Origin: Arachidicoccus rhizosphaerae
GTDB lineage: Bacteria; Bacteroidota; Bacteroidia; Chitinophagales; Chitinophagaceae
Length of the DNA stretch: 64,000 nucleotides
Direction: 5' to 3'
Assembly: GCF_900107765.1 (NCBI RefSeq)
Contig: NZ_FNQY01000014.1
Span: 55,577-119,576 of the forward strand
Shown here: positions 8,226-16,989 of the stretch, in pieces
Layout: each line of letters opens with the position of its first letter
Position numbering within the stretch: position 1 is the first letter of the stretch
Position numbers and translations under genes: made by a program
The notes under the pieces: generated by a model
What the model was told of the DNA's origin: nothing
Seen by the model: the letters and a program-made list of their open reading frames with translations, nothing else
Database searches by the model: none

Positions 8226-10571
8226 ATGCAAACGACTACTTTAGATCAACTGGTTCCGGTAAAGGAGACCAAATTTGATTTTACCAAAATCTTCCACCGT
8301 ATTAGAGCAAACTGGTATTATTGTGTGATTTGTGCCATTGTAATGGTGGGACTCGCCGGGATTTATCTGTATGTGGCCAATCCGACCTATAAGGCTATGG
8401 CCACCGTTCTTATTAAGGATAATACAGGGCAAAACAACTCGCCACAAAGTAATGGTATTTCCTCCTTGCAAAGTTTAGGACTTTTTCCAGGAGCTAGTAA
8501 CGTGGATAATGAGAGAGATATTCTTGTAAGTTATCCCCTGATCCACCAAGTAGTATCGGATTTACAGTTATATTTAAACTTCAGTACTTATAAGGACTTT
8601 AGAAGTAAGCCGCTGTACAAAAAGAGCCTTCCATTTACTACTTCAATAACGGGATTCTCGACAGATAATCTGGATCCTAGTCAACTCAGTTATGAATTTA
8701 CTTTAAATGGAAAAAGTGGATTCACCGTTTCTTCCGACAAGCATGTATGGAAAGGTAAATGGTCTGTACCTGTCGTTTTGCCTATCGGTCAGCTCACCTT
8801 AGAGAAAAATGAATTAACCAATGACTGGGACGGTTCTCAGAATATAAAAATGGATGTTTCTAGTATTAATGCGGTGGCTGATGGATTTAAGGAAAATATT
8901 AATGCAGAGATTTCTGATAAACAGACGAGTATTATCAATTTGTCTTTGAATACAACTATTCCTGAACAAGGGATAGATATCATGAATGGGCTTATTCATG
9001 TGTACCAGTTGTCTAACATTGAAGATAACAACCGTATTACTGATAGCACCATTGAATTTTTAAATAACAGGCTGTTTACAGTAGGTGCAGAACTCGATTC
9101 GATAGAAGGTAACATTCAGCACTTTAAACAACATAATGAATTGGCTGATCTGCCTACCCAGTCCCAGTCTTTGATTGCGAATGCAGGAGAGAATGCAAAG
9201 GAGCTGGCTGCGCAGCAGGTGCAGTTAAGTATAACAAATTCTTTAATAGAATACATGCATTCGCAAAATGGCAATGATCGGGTGGTTCCAGCGTCACTGA
9301 CCATTAACGATGGTTCCTTATCCGCCATAATTGATAATTATAATAAGCTTTTACTGCAAAAGGAAAGAGTGTTATTAAGCGCAACTCCTGATCATCCTGT
9401 GGTTAAAAACCTGGATAATCAAATTAAAGGACTCAGAAGCGATATGCTCTCTGGCTTAAATTCTATCAAGTATTCTTTGGAAGCGGGCATCGGCAGCATG
9501 CAGCAAAATGAAGGGGCCCTAAATAATAAGATAAGAAGAGTGCCTGCCCAGGAGAGGACTTTTACAGAGTACAGTCGTCAACAGGCCATTAAACAAGAAC
9601 TTTTTTTATTCCTGCTTCAAAAGCGTGAGGAATCATTAATCGCCAAGTCCTCTACTGTATCCAATGCAAGGATCATTGTCCCTGGTCGTGTGGCGACCCA
9701 ACCTGTTGCGCCCAATAAAAAGTTAGTATTGTCCTTTGCTATGGTCCTGGGGCTAATTTTTCCATTTATCATTTCCTTTTTTCGGAACCTGACCAATCTA
9801 AAAGTTGAAACAAAAGAGGATATTGCAAATAATACGCAAACACCTGTACTGGCTGAGATTTTGCATAATGGCAAGCCGGCAGATGGAGCCATCGTAGTTA
9901 CGCATAGCTCAAGGGATCCTGTTGCTGAACAGTTCAGAATATTAAGGACCGATTTAAGTTATTTGTTGCCATCCCAGCATCAAAAAGTAATATTGTTTAC
10001 TTCCTCCATGCCGAATGAAGGGAAATCCTATGTAGCTCTGAACCTCAGCGCAATGCTGGCCTTTTCGGGTAAAAAAGTGGTGATTATTGATTTTGATCTG
10101 AGGAAACCTAAACTAGCGGAGAGATTAGGCCTCAATTATGAAAATGGCTTTAGTCAGTATGCAATTGGTAAAGCGACTTTGGATGATATTATCTATTGTG
10201 TAGACGGAATACCGAATCTTTCCTTTATTCCCAGTGGCGCAATTCCGCCAAATCCTGCAGAACTGTTAATAACTGATCGTACCACACATCTTTTCGATCA
10301 GCTCAAACAAAGGTTTGACTATATTCTCATTGACTCGGCTCCCTGCATTGTTACAGACGCTCGTTTATTGTCCAGATATGCTGATTTGACGCTGTTTTTA
10401 GTCCGATTAGGCACTACCTATAAAGAGTTGCTAAAACAAATTCAGGAATTCTACCAACAGGAGAAATTCCCCAATTTGAACCTGGTTATCAATGATTTGA
10501 ATCGTAAAAGAGGCAAATATTATAATGGTTATCAAAACTATGGTGCAGACTATGGATATTTTGAAAATTAG
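8226..10571 (+). CDS. wzc: Wzc-type polysaccharide co-polymerase / BY-kinase
   Basis: A 781-aa inner-membrane protein controlling chain length and export. It has a Wzz domain with a first membrane helix (about residues 31-52), a long periplasmic coiled-coil part, and a GNVR-type region (PAQERTFTEYSRQQAIKQEL). A second helix (LVLSFAMVLGLIFPFIISFF, about 500-520) is followed by the cytoplasmic kinase. The kinase has Walker A in SSMPNEGKSYVALN (about 592-605), Walker A' in VVIIDFDLRKP (about 617) and Walker B in YILIDSAP (about 698). The C-terminus is tyrosine-rich (KYYNGYQNYGADYGYFEN, six Tyr), the expected autophosphorylation cluster. No Wzb-like phosphatase is seen in the window. It follows wza, its export partner. 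Confidence 0.95.
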   Translation: MQTTTLDQLVPVKETKFDFTKIFHRIRANWYYCVICAIVMVGLAGIYLYVANPTYKAMATVLIKDNTGQNNSPQSNGISSLQSLGLFPGASNVDNERDILVSYPLIHQVVSDLQLYLNFSTYKDFRSKPLYKKSLPFTTSITGFSTDNLDPSQLSYEFTLNGKSGFTVSSDKHVWKGKWSVPVVLPIGQLTLEKNELTNDWDGSQNIKMDVSSINAVADGFKENINAEISDKQTSIINLSLNTTIPEQGIDIMNGLIHVYQLSNIEDNNRITDSTIEFLNNRLFTVGAELDSIEGNIQHFKQHNELADLPTQSQSLIANAGENAKELAAQQVQLSITNSLIEYMHSQNGNDRVVPASLTINDGSLSAIIDNYNKLLLQKERVLLSATPDHPVVKNLDNQIKGLRSDMLSGLNSIKYSLEAGIGSMQQNEGALNNKIRRVPAQERTFTEYSRQQAIKQELFLFLLQKREESLIAKSSTVSNARIIVPGRVATQPVAPNKKLVLSFAMVLGLIFPFIISFFRNLTNLKVETKEDIANNTQTPVLAEILHNGKPADGAIVVTHSSRDPVAEQFRILRTDLSYLLPSQHQKVILFTSSMPNEGKSYVALNLSAMLAFSGKKVVIIDFDLRKPKLAERLGLNYENGFSQYAIGKATLDDIIYCVDGIPNLSFIPSGAIPPNPAELLITDRTTHLFDQLKQRFDYILIDSAPCIVTDARLLSRYADLTLFLVRLGTTYKELLKQIQEFYQQEKFPNLNLVINDLNRKRGKYYNGYQNYGADYGYFEN

Positions 10572-10661
10572 TCTTGAGGATCAGAAAGATGATCAAGCAA
10601 TCATTTGACACCGCCCTGTGAGTGTATATGAAATTTTTTCTAATCAACAAGATGACCATAC

Positions 10662-11948
10662 ATGTGTTTTAATCAAGTTTTATTTATCGGCCCTGCCTTT
10701 GCAATGCCACGTGATGCCGGTTCTGCCCCTGCTGCTGAGAACGGGGAAGGGGTGGACCATGTTATAAGTGATTATGCAAAGCATATACGTCCATTTAAAT
10801 ATGTTGGATGTATTCGGCAGGAAGGGAGTATTTTGAGACGCCTGTTTCTTTTTTTGATTGGATTCAGTAAGATGTTTTATACCCTGTTGATTGACCAGGA
10901 GGTTCGGGTAGTACATATTCTGGATGAGGTAAAATTGCAGACACGAAACAATGCTTTTCAAAGGTTTTTATTGGATGGACTTATTGAGAAAATACTGCTT
11001 TGCATACTAGCAAGAATTCTATTTAAGAAGAAACTGGTTTATCATATGAACAGCGATGATTTTGAACAGTATTTTTTAAGCCGGAACCGGCTCGGCCAAA
11101 ATGTCATCAAATGGCTACTTTGTAGAATGGATATGCTTCTTTGCCCTTGCGAATCAGATCTGGCATTTTTTAAGAGCCATTTTAGTTGTAAGCTGGTTTT
11201 TATTGTTCCCGAAGGTATTGAACTGGTGGAGGATACTGCTGGTTCTTTTATTGATGGTGATCTGATTAAATTTTTGTACTGGGGGGATCAAAGCTTGTCG
11301 GAGGTGCAGCCATCTGGTGGCAAAACTGATGCTTGGAATGAGGCTCAAAACTACAGCGAGCAAACGCTTAAAGGGATTCTGGATTTAATGGAGCGTAACA
11401 GATCCGTTTATCAGGGAAAAGTAGTGCTTTTAATTGGAGGTATACAAAATGGAGTGGAGGCGTTTGCAGATAGTGGTAATCATGACAATACACCTGGTAA
11501 AGAGAGTAAAGCTCTTAGAGACAAAGGGTTGCAATTCTCAGGTTGTATTTCCAGGTTGATTCGCCAAAAACATCTGGAAGAGTTGGTGACTTATGTGGAT
11601 TGTAGTAAACCAGGATTAAAGGCAAGGTTATTTAAAACAGCTAACGTGTGTTTACTGCCTGCCGTTGAAAGGCGGGATAATACCAGTTTTTTAGAAGCAC
11701 TGAATTTTGGATTACCGATAATCGCGCCTTATAGGGGCAGAAGAGGTGACATGGTTTTAAATGGAATAAATGGGTTTTTGATTCAGCCTGAAGACCGGAA
11801 AGGAATGCAAAAAGCAATTCAACATTTCTTTTTACACCCGACAGATACAAAGGTTATGGGGGCTGCTTCCAAGGAGATTGTTCAAAAATTTGACATACAG
11901 AAGGTATTGATAAAGCTAAAATTCATTTATTCAAATCTTTTAAATTAA
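10662..11948 (+). CDS. Divergent GT4-like glycosyltransferase with hydrophilic inserts
   Basis: A 428-aa GT-B protein sharing the start (VLFIGPAF) and general plan of the GT4 gene at 1890. The C-terminal domain retains a modified donor-site block (VCLLPAVERRDNTSFLEALNFGLPIIAP, about residues 328-355) and NGFLIQPED. It is longer than the paralogue mainly because of a segment at about 205-300 rich in Gly, Ser, Asn and Asp (for example EVQPSGGKTD and SGNHDNTPGKESK), plus a short insert after MPRDAGS. The canonical EGLP block is replaced by ERRDN, so donor use may differ or activity may be weak. It stands 6 bp upstream of the CapK-like gene, suggesting co-translation. Confidence 0.75.
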   Translation: MCFNQVLFIGPAFAMPRDAGSAPAAENGEGVDHVISDYAKHIRPFKYVGCIRQEGSILRRLFLFLIGFSKMFYTLLIDQEVRVVHILDEVKLQTRNNAFQRFLLDGLIEKILLCILARILFKKKLVYHMNSDDFEQYFLSRNRLGQNVIKWLLCRMDMLLCPCESDLAFFKSHFSCKLVFIVPEGIELVEDTAGSFIDGDLIKFLYWGDQSLSEVQPSGGKTDAWNEAQNYSEQTLKGILDLMERNRSVYQGKVVLLIGGIQNGVEAFADSGNHDNTPGKESKALRDKGLQFSGCISRLIRQKHLEELVTYVDCSKPGLKARLFKTANVCLLPAVERRDNTSFLEALNFGLPIIAPYRGRRGDMVLNGINGFLIQPEDRKGMQKAIQHFFLHPTDTKVMGAASKEIVQKFDIQKVLIKLKFIYSNLLN

Positions 11949-11954
11949 ATAAAG

Positions 11955-13250
11955 ATGCTGGACTATATAAGGTATAAGGCTAGGCATAATTTTTTACTGG
12001 ACCAGAAAATTAGAGAGGTTCGTTCGTTCCATGAGATGGATTCACATCAATTGCGGGAGTATGAAAATAAAAAGTTCCTAAAGATCTTTAACCAGGCCTG
12101 TAAGCATAGCCCGTTTTATAAAAAGTATTACGCTGATTTTGGGGTGAATGTCAAATCAATACAATCGATGGATGATATGTACTTATTACCCCAGATTGAC
12201 AGAAATATGGTTAGGAATTTTAAAAAAGATATTTTAACAGGATCGGCTTTTTATATGTTTAAAGGATGCACGAGCGGAACCAGCGGCTCGTCTTTAACTG
12301 TTTATCGTTCTTTTGATTCAATACTTACAGAGAATGCCTATATATGGAATTTTAGAAATATGCACGGGGTCCATCAAGGCGATAAGATTGTGATGCTCAG
12401 AGGGGATTTGAATCGTGATCAATTGTCAAGGTTTGATAAGAATAGCAATATCCTTTATTTATCCAGTTATAATATTAACAAGAATAATATATATAAATAT
12501 ATAAAATTATTACTTGACTTTAATCCCAAGTTTATTTCCGGGTATCCCAGTTCCCTGGAAATATTGTCAAATGAGCTTTGCAGAATAAATATCAATCTGA
12601 ATATTCCTATAGCTATAACTTCTTCAGAAACCCTCTATGGGTTTCAAAGGGAGAAAATAAAAAATTATATAGGTGCGGACATCTATGACTGGTATGGGAA
12701 TGCAGAACGCACAGTCGCAATTGAAGAATGCCCCGGCGGGCAATATCATTTTGCCCCTGGGTACTCCATAAACGAAGTATTTGACAACCACATGCTGACC
12801 ACTAGCTTATTTAATGATTCTTTTCCTTTGATTCGGTACAGGGTGGATGATGTGATTGAGCTTTCCCCTTTTGATAAAGAATCGGCAGGTTCGGTTAAGG
12901 GTCCTGCTACTGCCAAAATTGAAAAAATACATGGTCGTGAAGATGATTATATTCATCTGCCAGATGGAACGAAGATTGGCCGGGTAAGCAAGGTGTTTAA
13001 AGGGGTAGATGATGTGCTGTTTGCCCAGGTTTTGCAGGATCATCCTGATTATATTTTCATAAATATAGTATCGGATAATCCAAGTTTTGATAATAGAGAG
13101 GTGTTAAAAAGAATGCGTTTGCTGGTGGGAGATCAGGTTGCGATTAAACTACAAATGGTCACTGAAGATAAAATAATAAAAACAGGTGCCGGAAAATATA
13201 GAATGGTCATTAATTCTCTAATTAAAAACAGAAATCATGATAAGCAGTAA
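11955..13250 (+). CDS. CapK/PaaK-like adenylate-forming protein
   Basis: A 431-aa protein of the phenylacetate-CoA-ligase/CapK group found in capsule loci. The phosphate-binding loop is clear: GCTSGTSGSSLTVYRS (about residues 106-121). Later ANL-type features are SGYPSSLEIL, the ITSSETLYGFQREKI region, DWYGNAERTVAIEECPGG (about 246-263) and SLFNDSFPLIRYRVDD. Such proteins adenylate a carboxylate; in polysaccharide loci the substrate is usually unknown and may be an acyl or amino-acid substituent of the sugar chain (inference). Its last 14 nt overlap the next gene, so the two are translationally coupled. Confidence 0.8.
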   Translation: MLDYIRYKARHNFLLDQKIREVRSFHEMDSHQLREYENKKFLKIFNQACKHSPFYKKYYADFGVNVKSIQSMDDMYLLPQIDRNMVRNFKKDILTGSAFYMFKGCTSGTSGSSLTVYRSFDSILTENAYIWNFRNMHGVHQGDKIVMLRGDLNRDQLSRFDKNSNILYLSSYNINKNNIYKYIKLLLDFNPKFISGYPSSLEILSNELCRININLNIPIAITSSETLYGFQREKIKNYIGADIYDWYGNAERTVAIEECPGGQYHFAPGYSINEVFDNHMLTTSLFNDSFPLIRYRVDDVIELSPFDKESAGSVKGPATAKIEKIHGREDDYIHLPDGTKIGRVSKVFKGVDDVLFAQVLQDHPDYIFINIVSDNPSFDNREVLKRMRLLVGDQVAIKLQMVTEDKIIKTGAGKYRMVINSLIKNRNHDKQ

Positions 13251-14463
13251 TGATATAATTATGGCTAGTTTTTTAAAACTAAAATCCTACTGCGAACGGG
13301 AGCAGTTTAAGGGTTGGGATCCATATGACGGTCTGAATAGCACTTTATTTGCCAAAATACCTTTCCTGTCTGAGAATAGAACAGCAAGATTATTCTGGAT
13401 TCAGTTCTTCAAGCGAAGTCCTGTAAATTTTCGCTCCATAGCCAGGGTGGAAAAAGGACTAAACCCGAAGGGACTTGGTTTGTTTTTAAGTGGATATTGT
13501 AATCTTTATTACCAACACCCGGATGAAGCTACCTTAGAGAACATCAATTTTCTGGCTGAAGCTTTACTGTCTTTAAGATCAACGGGCTTTTCGGGTAATT
13601 GCTGGGGGTATAATTTTGACTGGCAGGCAAGAGCCTTTTTTCAGGCCAAGAATACGCCGACCGTTGTTGCCACCTGTTTTATTGCCAATGCTTTAATAGA
13701 TGCTTACGAGGTTACAGGCACAGGTCATTTTCTGGATGCTGCTGTCGATAGTGCTAATTTTATCATGAAGGATCTGAACCGGACTTATAATAAATGTGGG
13801 GATTTTTGTTTTTCCTATTCACCAAAGGATTCTACCCAGGTTTTTAACGCTTCATTGTTGGGAAGTAAATTATTGGGACGTATCTATAAATATACCGGAA
13901 ATACCAAACTTTTCTCAGCAGCTAAATCTTCGATTCGTTATTGTTGTGATGCCCAAAATGAGGACGGTTCCTGGTCATATGGAACACTTCCCTTTCATCA
14001 GTGGGTGGATAATTTTCATACAGGTTTTAATCTGGAAGCGTTAATGTCCTTTCAGCAAGATACAGGTGAGACCGCTTTTGAACCTTATATTAAAAAAGGC
14101 GTTGCTTACTATCTGGATAATTTTTTTACCAAGGAAGGCGCCCCCAAATATTTTGATGATAAATTATATCCGATTGATATACACTGCACGGCACAGCTAA
14201 TTATAACCCTTTCTAAGTTAAATAAATTTAATGAGCAGAAGGTGCTAATAGATAAGGTGCTGAAATGGACTATAACCAATATGCAGGATAAAGAAGGTTT
14301 CTTTTATTATCAGCTCAGAAAGCATTTTAGTAATAAAATTCCTTATATGCGTTGGGCACAGGCCTGGATGTTCTTTGCCATGTCCGAGTATCTGACCTGC
14401 TCAGAATTGGGCAGGAATTCGAGCAAGATAAAAAAACTCTTTATTGAGAAAAGTAATTTTTAG
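13237..14463 (+). CDS. Alpha/alpha-toroid protein of the polysaccharide locus
   Basis: A 408-aa cytoplasmic-looking protein without signal or membrane segments. Repeating paired helices with motifs such as DAYEVTGTGHFLDAA, AQNEDGSWSYG, DNFHTGFNLEAL and DIHCTAQLIITLSKL fit an (alpha/alpha)6 toroid, as in terpene cyclase/prenyltransferase-like or six-hairpin glycosidase folds. NCBI-style annotations of relatives are inconsistent. The ATG at 13237 lies inside the end of the CapK-like gene (14-nt overlap), so the proteins likely act together on the polymer or its precursor. Possible roles are epimerase, lyase or hydrolase; none can be chosen from sequence alone. Confidence 0.6.
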   Translation: MISSNDIIMASFLKLKSYCEREQFKGWDPYDGLNSTLFAKIPFLSENRTARLFWIQFFKRSPVNFRSIARVEKGLNPKGLGLFLSGYCNLYYQHPDEATLENINFLAEALLSLRSTGFSGNCWGYNFDWQARAFFQAKNTPTVVATCFIANALIDAYEVTGTGHFLDAAVDSANFIMKDLNRTYNKCGDFCFSYSPKDSTQVFNASLLGSKLLGRIYKYTGNTKLFSAAKSSIRYCCDAQNEDGSWSYGTLPFHQWVDNFHTGFNLEALMSFQQDTGETAFEPYIKKGVAYYLDNFFTKEGAPKYFDDKLYPIDIHCTAQLIITLSKLNKFNEQKVLIDKVLKWTITNMQDKEGFFYYQLRKHFSNKIPYMRWAQAWMFFAMSEYLTCSELGRNSSKIKKLFIEKSNF

Positions 14464-14516
14464 ATGTGACCTATTTGTGCTCATTATACAATTGTTCTAT
14501 TTTTTAATATTTTTAT

Positions 14517-15278
14517 ATGTGTAACAATATAGCTTCTATTCAGTTATTAAATTGTCCGATTCATGCTATAACCATGGATGAAACGGTTAAGATTATAGAT
14601 AATTCCATCAGGCGGCGTAAGCAGATTCACCACGTCGTTGTTAATGCGGCCAAATTAGTGAAAATGAAATCTGATCCCTCCCTAAGGGAGTCAGTAATCA
14701 ATTGCGATATCATCAATGCAGATGGCCAGAGTCTGGTATGGGCTGCCAAATTGCTCGGCATGCATTTACCGGAAAGGGTAGCAGGGATTGATCTTATGGA
14801 AAGGCTGGTGATGCTTGCCTATTACAAGGGATATAAAATATTTTTTTTGGGTGCAAAGATGGATGTCGTCTCTGCTGTGGTAGAAAAATATGCGGGAGAA
14901 TATGACGCTTCTATTATTGCGGGATTTAGAGACGGTTATTTTAAAAAGGATGAAGAGGCTGAGGTGGCTAAAGAAATTGCGGCTAGTAAGGCAGATATCT
15001 TATTTGTTGCCATGAGCTCACCTAAGAAAGAGATTTTTCTAAATGAATATAAAAATGTGATTAATACCTCTTTTATTATGGGGGTGGGCGGATCATTTGA
15101 TGTTGTTTCGGGGAAAGTCAAAAGAGCCCCTCTTTGGATGCAAAAAAGTGGTCTTGAATGGTTTTACCGGGTAGTTCAGGAGCCCAAAAGAATGTGGAAA
15201 CGTTATCTTATTACAAATACACTTTTTATAGCGCGAGTTTTAAATGCTGTTTTTAAAAAAAAAGTCGGCTTTTCTTAA
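14517..15278 (+). CDS. GT26 glycosyltransferase (WecG/TagA/CpsF family)
   Basis: A 253-aa member of the WecG/TagA/CpsF family. Family blocks are visible in order: VNAAKLVKMKSDP (about residues 42-54), NCDIINADGQSLVWAAKLLG (62-81), RVAGIDLMERL (about 86-96), the FFLGAK loop and DILFVAMSSPKKEIFL, then GVGGSFDVVSGKVKRAP and WMQKSGLEWFYRVVQEPKRMWKRY. Characterised relatives transfer ManNAc or ManNAcA from UDP to the first GlcNAc on the lipid carrier. The next genes, wecB and wecC, make exactly those donors, which supports a ManNAc(A) transferase role at the cytoplasmic face of the membrane. Confidence 0.92.
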   Translation: MCNNIASIQLLNCPIHAITMDETVKIIDNSIRRRKQIHHVVVNAAKLVKMKSDPSLRESVINCDIINADGQSLVWAAKLLGMHLPERVAGIDLMERLVMLAYYKGYKIFFLGAKMDVVSAVVEKYAGEYDASIIAGFRDGYFKKDEEAEVAKEIAASKADILFVAMSSPKKEIFLNEYKNVINTSFIMGVGGSFDVVSGKVKRAPLWMQKSGLEWFYRVVQEPKRMWKRYLITNTLFIARVLNAVFKKKVGFS

Positions 15279-15713
15279 AATATTTTACAGAATTAAATTA
15301 TTGATATCTATTCATTTGTGTTTTTTAAGATGACTTTTTATTTTTTATTAAAAAAAATAAAACGATAAAAAATGCTTAGGTAATGTAAAATGTCTATATT
15401 TGTCCGAAGGAAAATTATTAGAGCCCTTACCAATTAAACTTAACTGCTCAAAGACCAACAACAGACTCAAGAATTCCTCAACACTACCAAACATTAACTA
15501 TACATTGATTGAGAATTTCCGGGGTACGCTTTAATGATTTTTTAAAATAATATCGGATTAAATAGAATTAATGGATTTAGCGCGGAACTAAATTTATAAT
15601 GTTGATCGTTTTTACGTCCCTATGGATGTGTCTTGATGCAGTACATCGGCATGCAAGTACTGGCAAGTAATGTCCATGTGCGACTATTTTTTTCCAATTT
15701 TATTTTGTTTATT
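15279..15713 (+). promoter_or_regulatory. Spacer with a TAnnTTTG promoter box before wecB
   Basis: This 435-bp AT-rich gap holds TATATTTG at 15395-15402, a perfect match to the Bacteroidota -7 box. No well-placed TTG -33 element is visible. If used, transcription would start near 15409 and give wecB a leader of about 300 nt, rich in A and C (many CAA/ACA) and without obvious hairpins. No gene is seen in the gap. Confidence 0.45.
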
Positions 15714-16877
15714 ATGAAACCAAAAATATTACTGGCTTTTGGGACACGCCCGGAAGCGATCAAAATGGCGCCGCTTGCCATAATGTTCCAAAACCTGCAT
15801 GAAAGTTTTGAAATGCGGATTTGTGTTACGGGTCAACACCGGGAAATGCTGGATCAGATTATGCAGTTCTTCGAATTATCTGCCCATTACGATTTAAATG
15901 TAATGCGTCCAGGTCAGAATTTGTTTAGCCTTACCAGCAGGATAATTAATGATATGCGTCCGGTGCTGGAAGATTTTAAACCTGATTATGTTTTTGTCCA
16001 TGGAGACACGACTACTTCAACTGCCGTTGCGCTCGCCGCATTTTACAGTGGATGCAAGGTGGCTCATGTAGAGGCCGGACTCAGAACTTTTGATAAATGG
16101 GCACCCTTCCCTGAAGAAATGAATCGAAATCTTACCAGTAAGCTGGCAGACATACATTTTGCACCAACCAGGCTTGCAAGAAAAAATCTTTTAAACGAAG
16201 CAATCAACCCTGCAAGTATAGCTGTGACTGGTAATACCGTCATTGATGCGCTTCATTTAGGTCTTGAAATTATTGACAATCGCCCTTCCGAGTATATCGA
16301 TAAGCTTAAAGGGGTAATAGATCTCCAAAAACCTGTTATATTGGTAACCGGACATAGAAGAGAAAATCACGGAGATGGTTTTTTGCATATTTGCGCGGCA
16401 TTAAGAGAAGTTGCCTTAACCGAAGATGTAAATATTATCTATCCTGTGCATCTAAATCCTAATGTTCAAAAACCAGTTTACGAGCTGCTTTCAGATTTGC
16501 CGAATGTACTTTTAATTGAGCCGCAGCCTTATGAGTCTTTTATCTGGCTGATGAGCATCGCCACCGTGATCATAACGGACAGTGGTGGCGTACAGGAAGA
16601 GGCACCGGCCCTTGGAAAGCCGGTGCTTGTGATGCGTGACACAACGGAAAGGCCAGAGGCAGTGGACGCCGGAACCGTGATTCTGGTGGGTACGCATCAG
16701 AAGAAAATCGTTGACTGTACGCGCGAACTTTTGCATGATAAAGAATTAAGATTAAGTTACAGTGCCATCTCCAATCCTTACGGGGACGGGCATGCTTCAG
16801 AGAAAATTATTCAATTTTTGTTTCCCGATGCGTACAATGCCTACTTGAAAAAGAAACTGACACGTATCGCGGATTGA
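15714..16877 (+). CDS. wecB: UDP-GlcNAc 2-epimerase (non-hydrolysing)
   Basis: Interconverts UDP-GlcNAc and UDP-ManNAc. The start KPKILLAFGTRPEAIKMAPL is the family signature, so ATG 15714 is chosen over in-frame codons up to 81 bp earlier, which would add a non-conserved hydrophobic stretch. Further blocks are TGQHREML, VHGDTTTSTAVALAAFY, HVEAGLRTFDKWAPFPEEMNR (about residues 105-125), TGNTVIDAL, VTGHRRENHG and the donor-site TDSGGVQEEAPALGKPVLVMRDTTERPE. At 387 aa the length is normal. With WecC (112 bp downstream) it forms the UDP-ManNAcA pathway feeding the GT26 enzyme upstream. Confidence 0.96.
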   Translation: MKPKILLAFGTRPEAIKMAPLAIMFQNLHESFEMRICVTGQHREMLDQIMQFFELSAHYDLNVMRPGQNLFSLTSRIINDMRPVLEDFKPDYVFVHGDTTTSTAVALAAFYSGCKVAHVEAGLRTFDKWAPFPEEMNRNLTSKLADIHFAPTRLARKNLLNEAINPASIAVTGNTVIDALHLGLEIIDNRPSEYIDKLKGVIDLQKPVILVTGHRRENHGDGFLHICAALREVALTEDVNIIYPVHLNPNVQKPVYELLSDLPNVLLIEPQPYESFIWLMSIATVIITDSGGVQEEAPALGKPVLVMRDTTERPEAVDAGTVILVGTHQKKIVDCTRELLHDKELRLSYSAISNPYGDGHASEKIIQFLFPDAYNAYLKKKLTRIAD

Positions 16878-16989
16878 TATACTGACCAATTCTAAATAGA
16901 TATATACCTTAAACAACTCAATAGATTTCTAATTTAAATTCTCCAACCAAACTCTCTTTATTTTTTCTAACAAAAAACTATTGTTTAAA

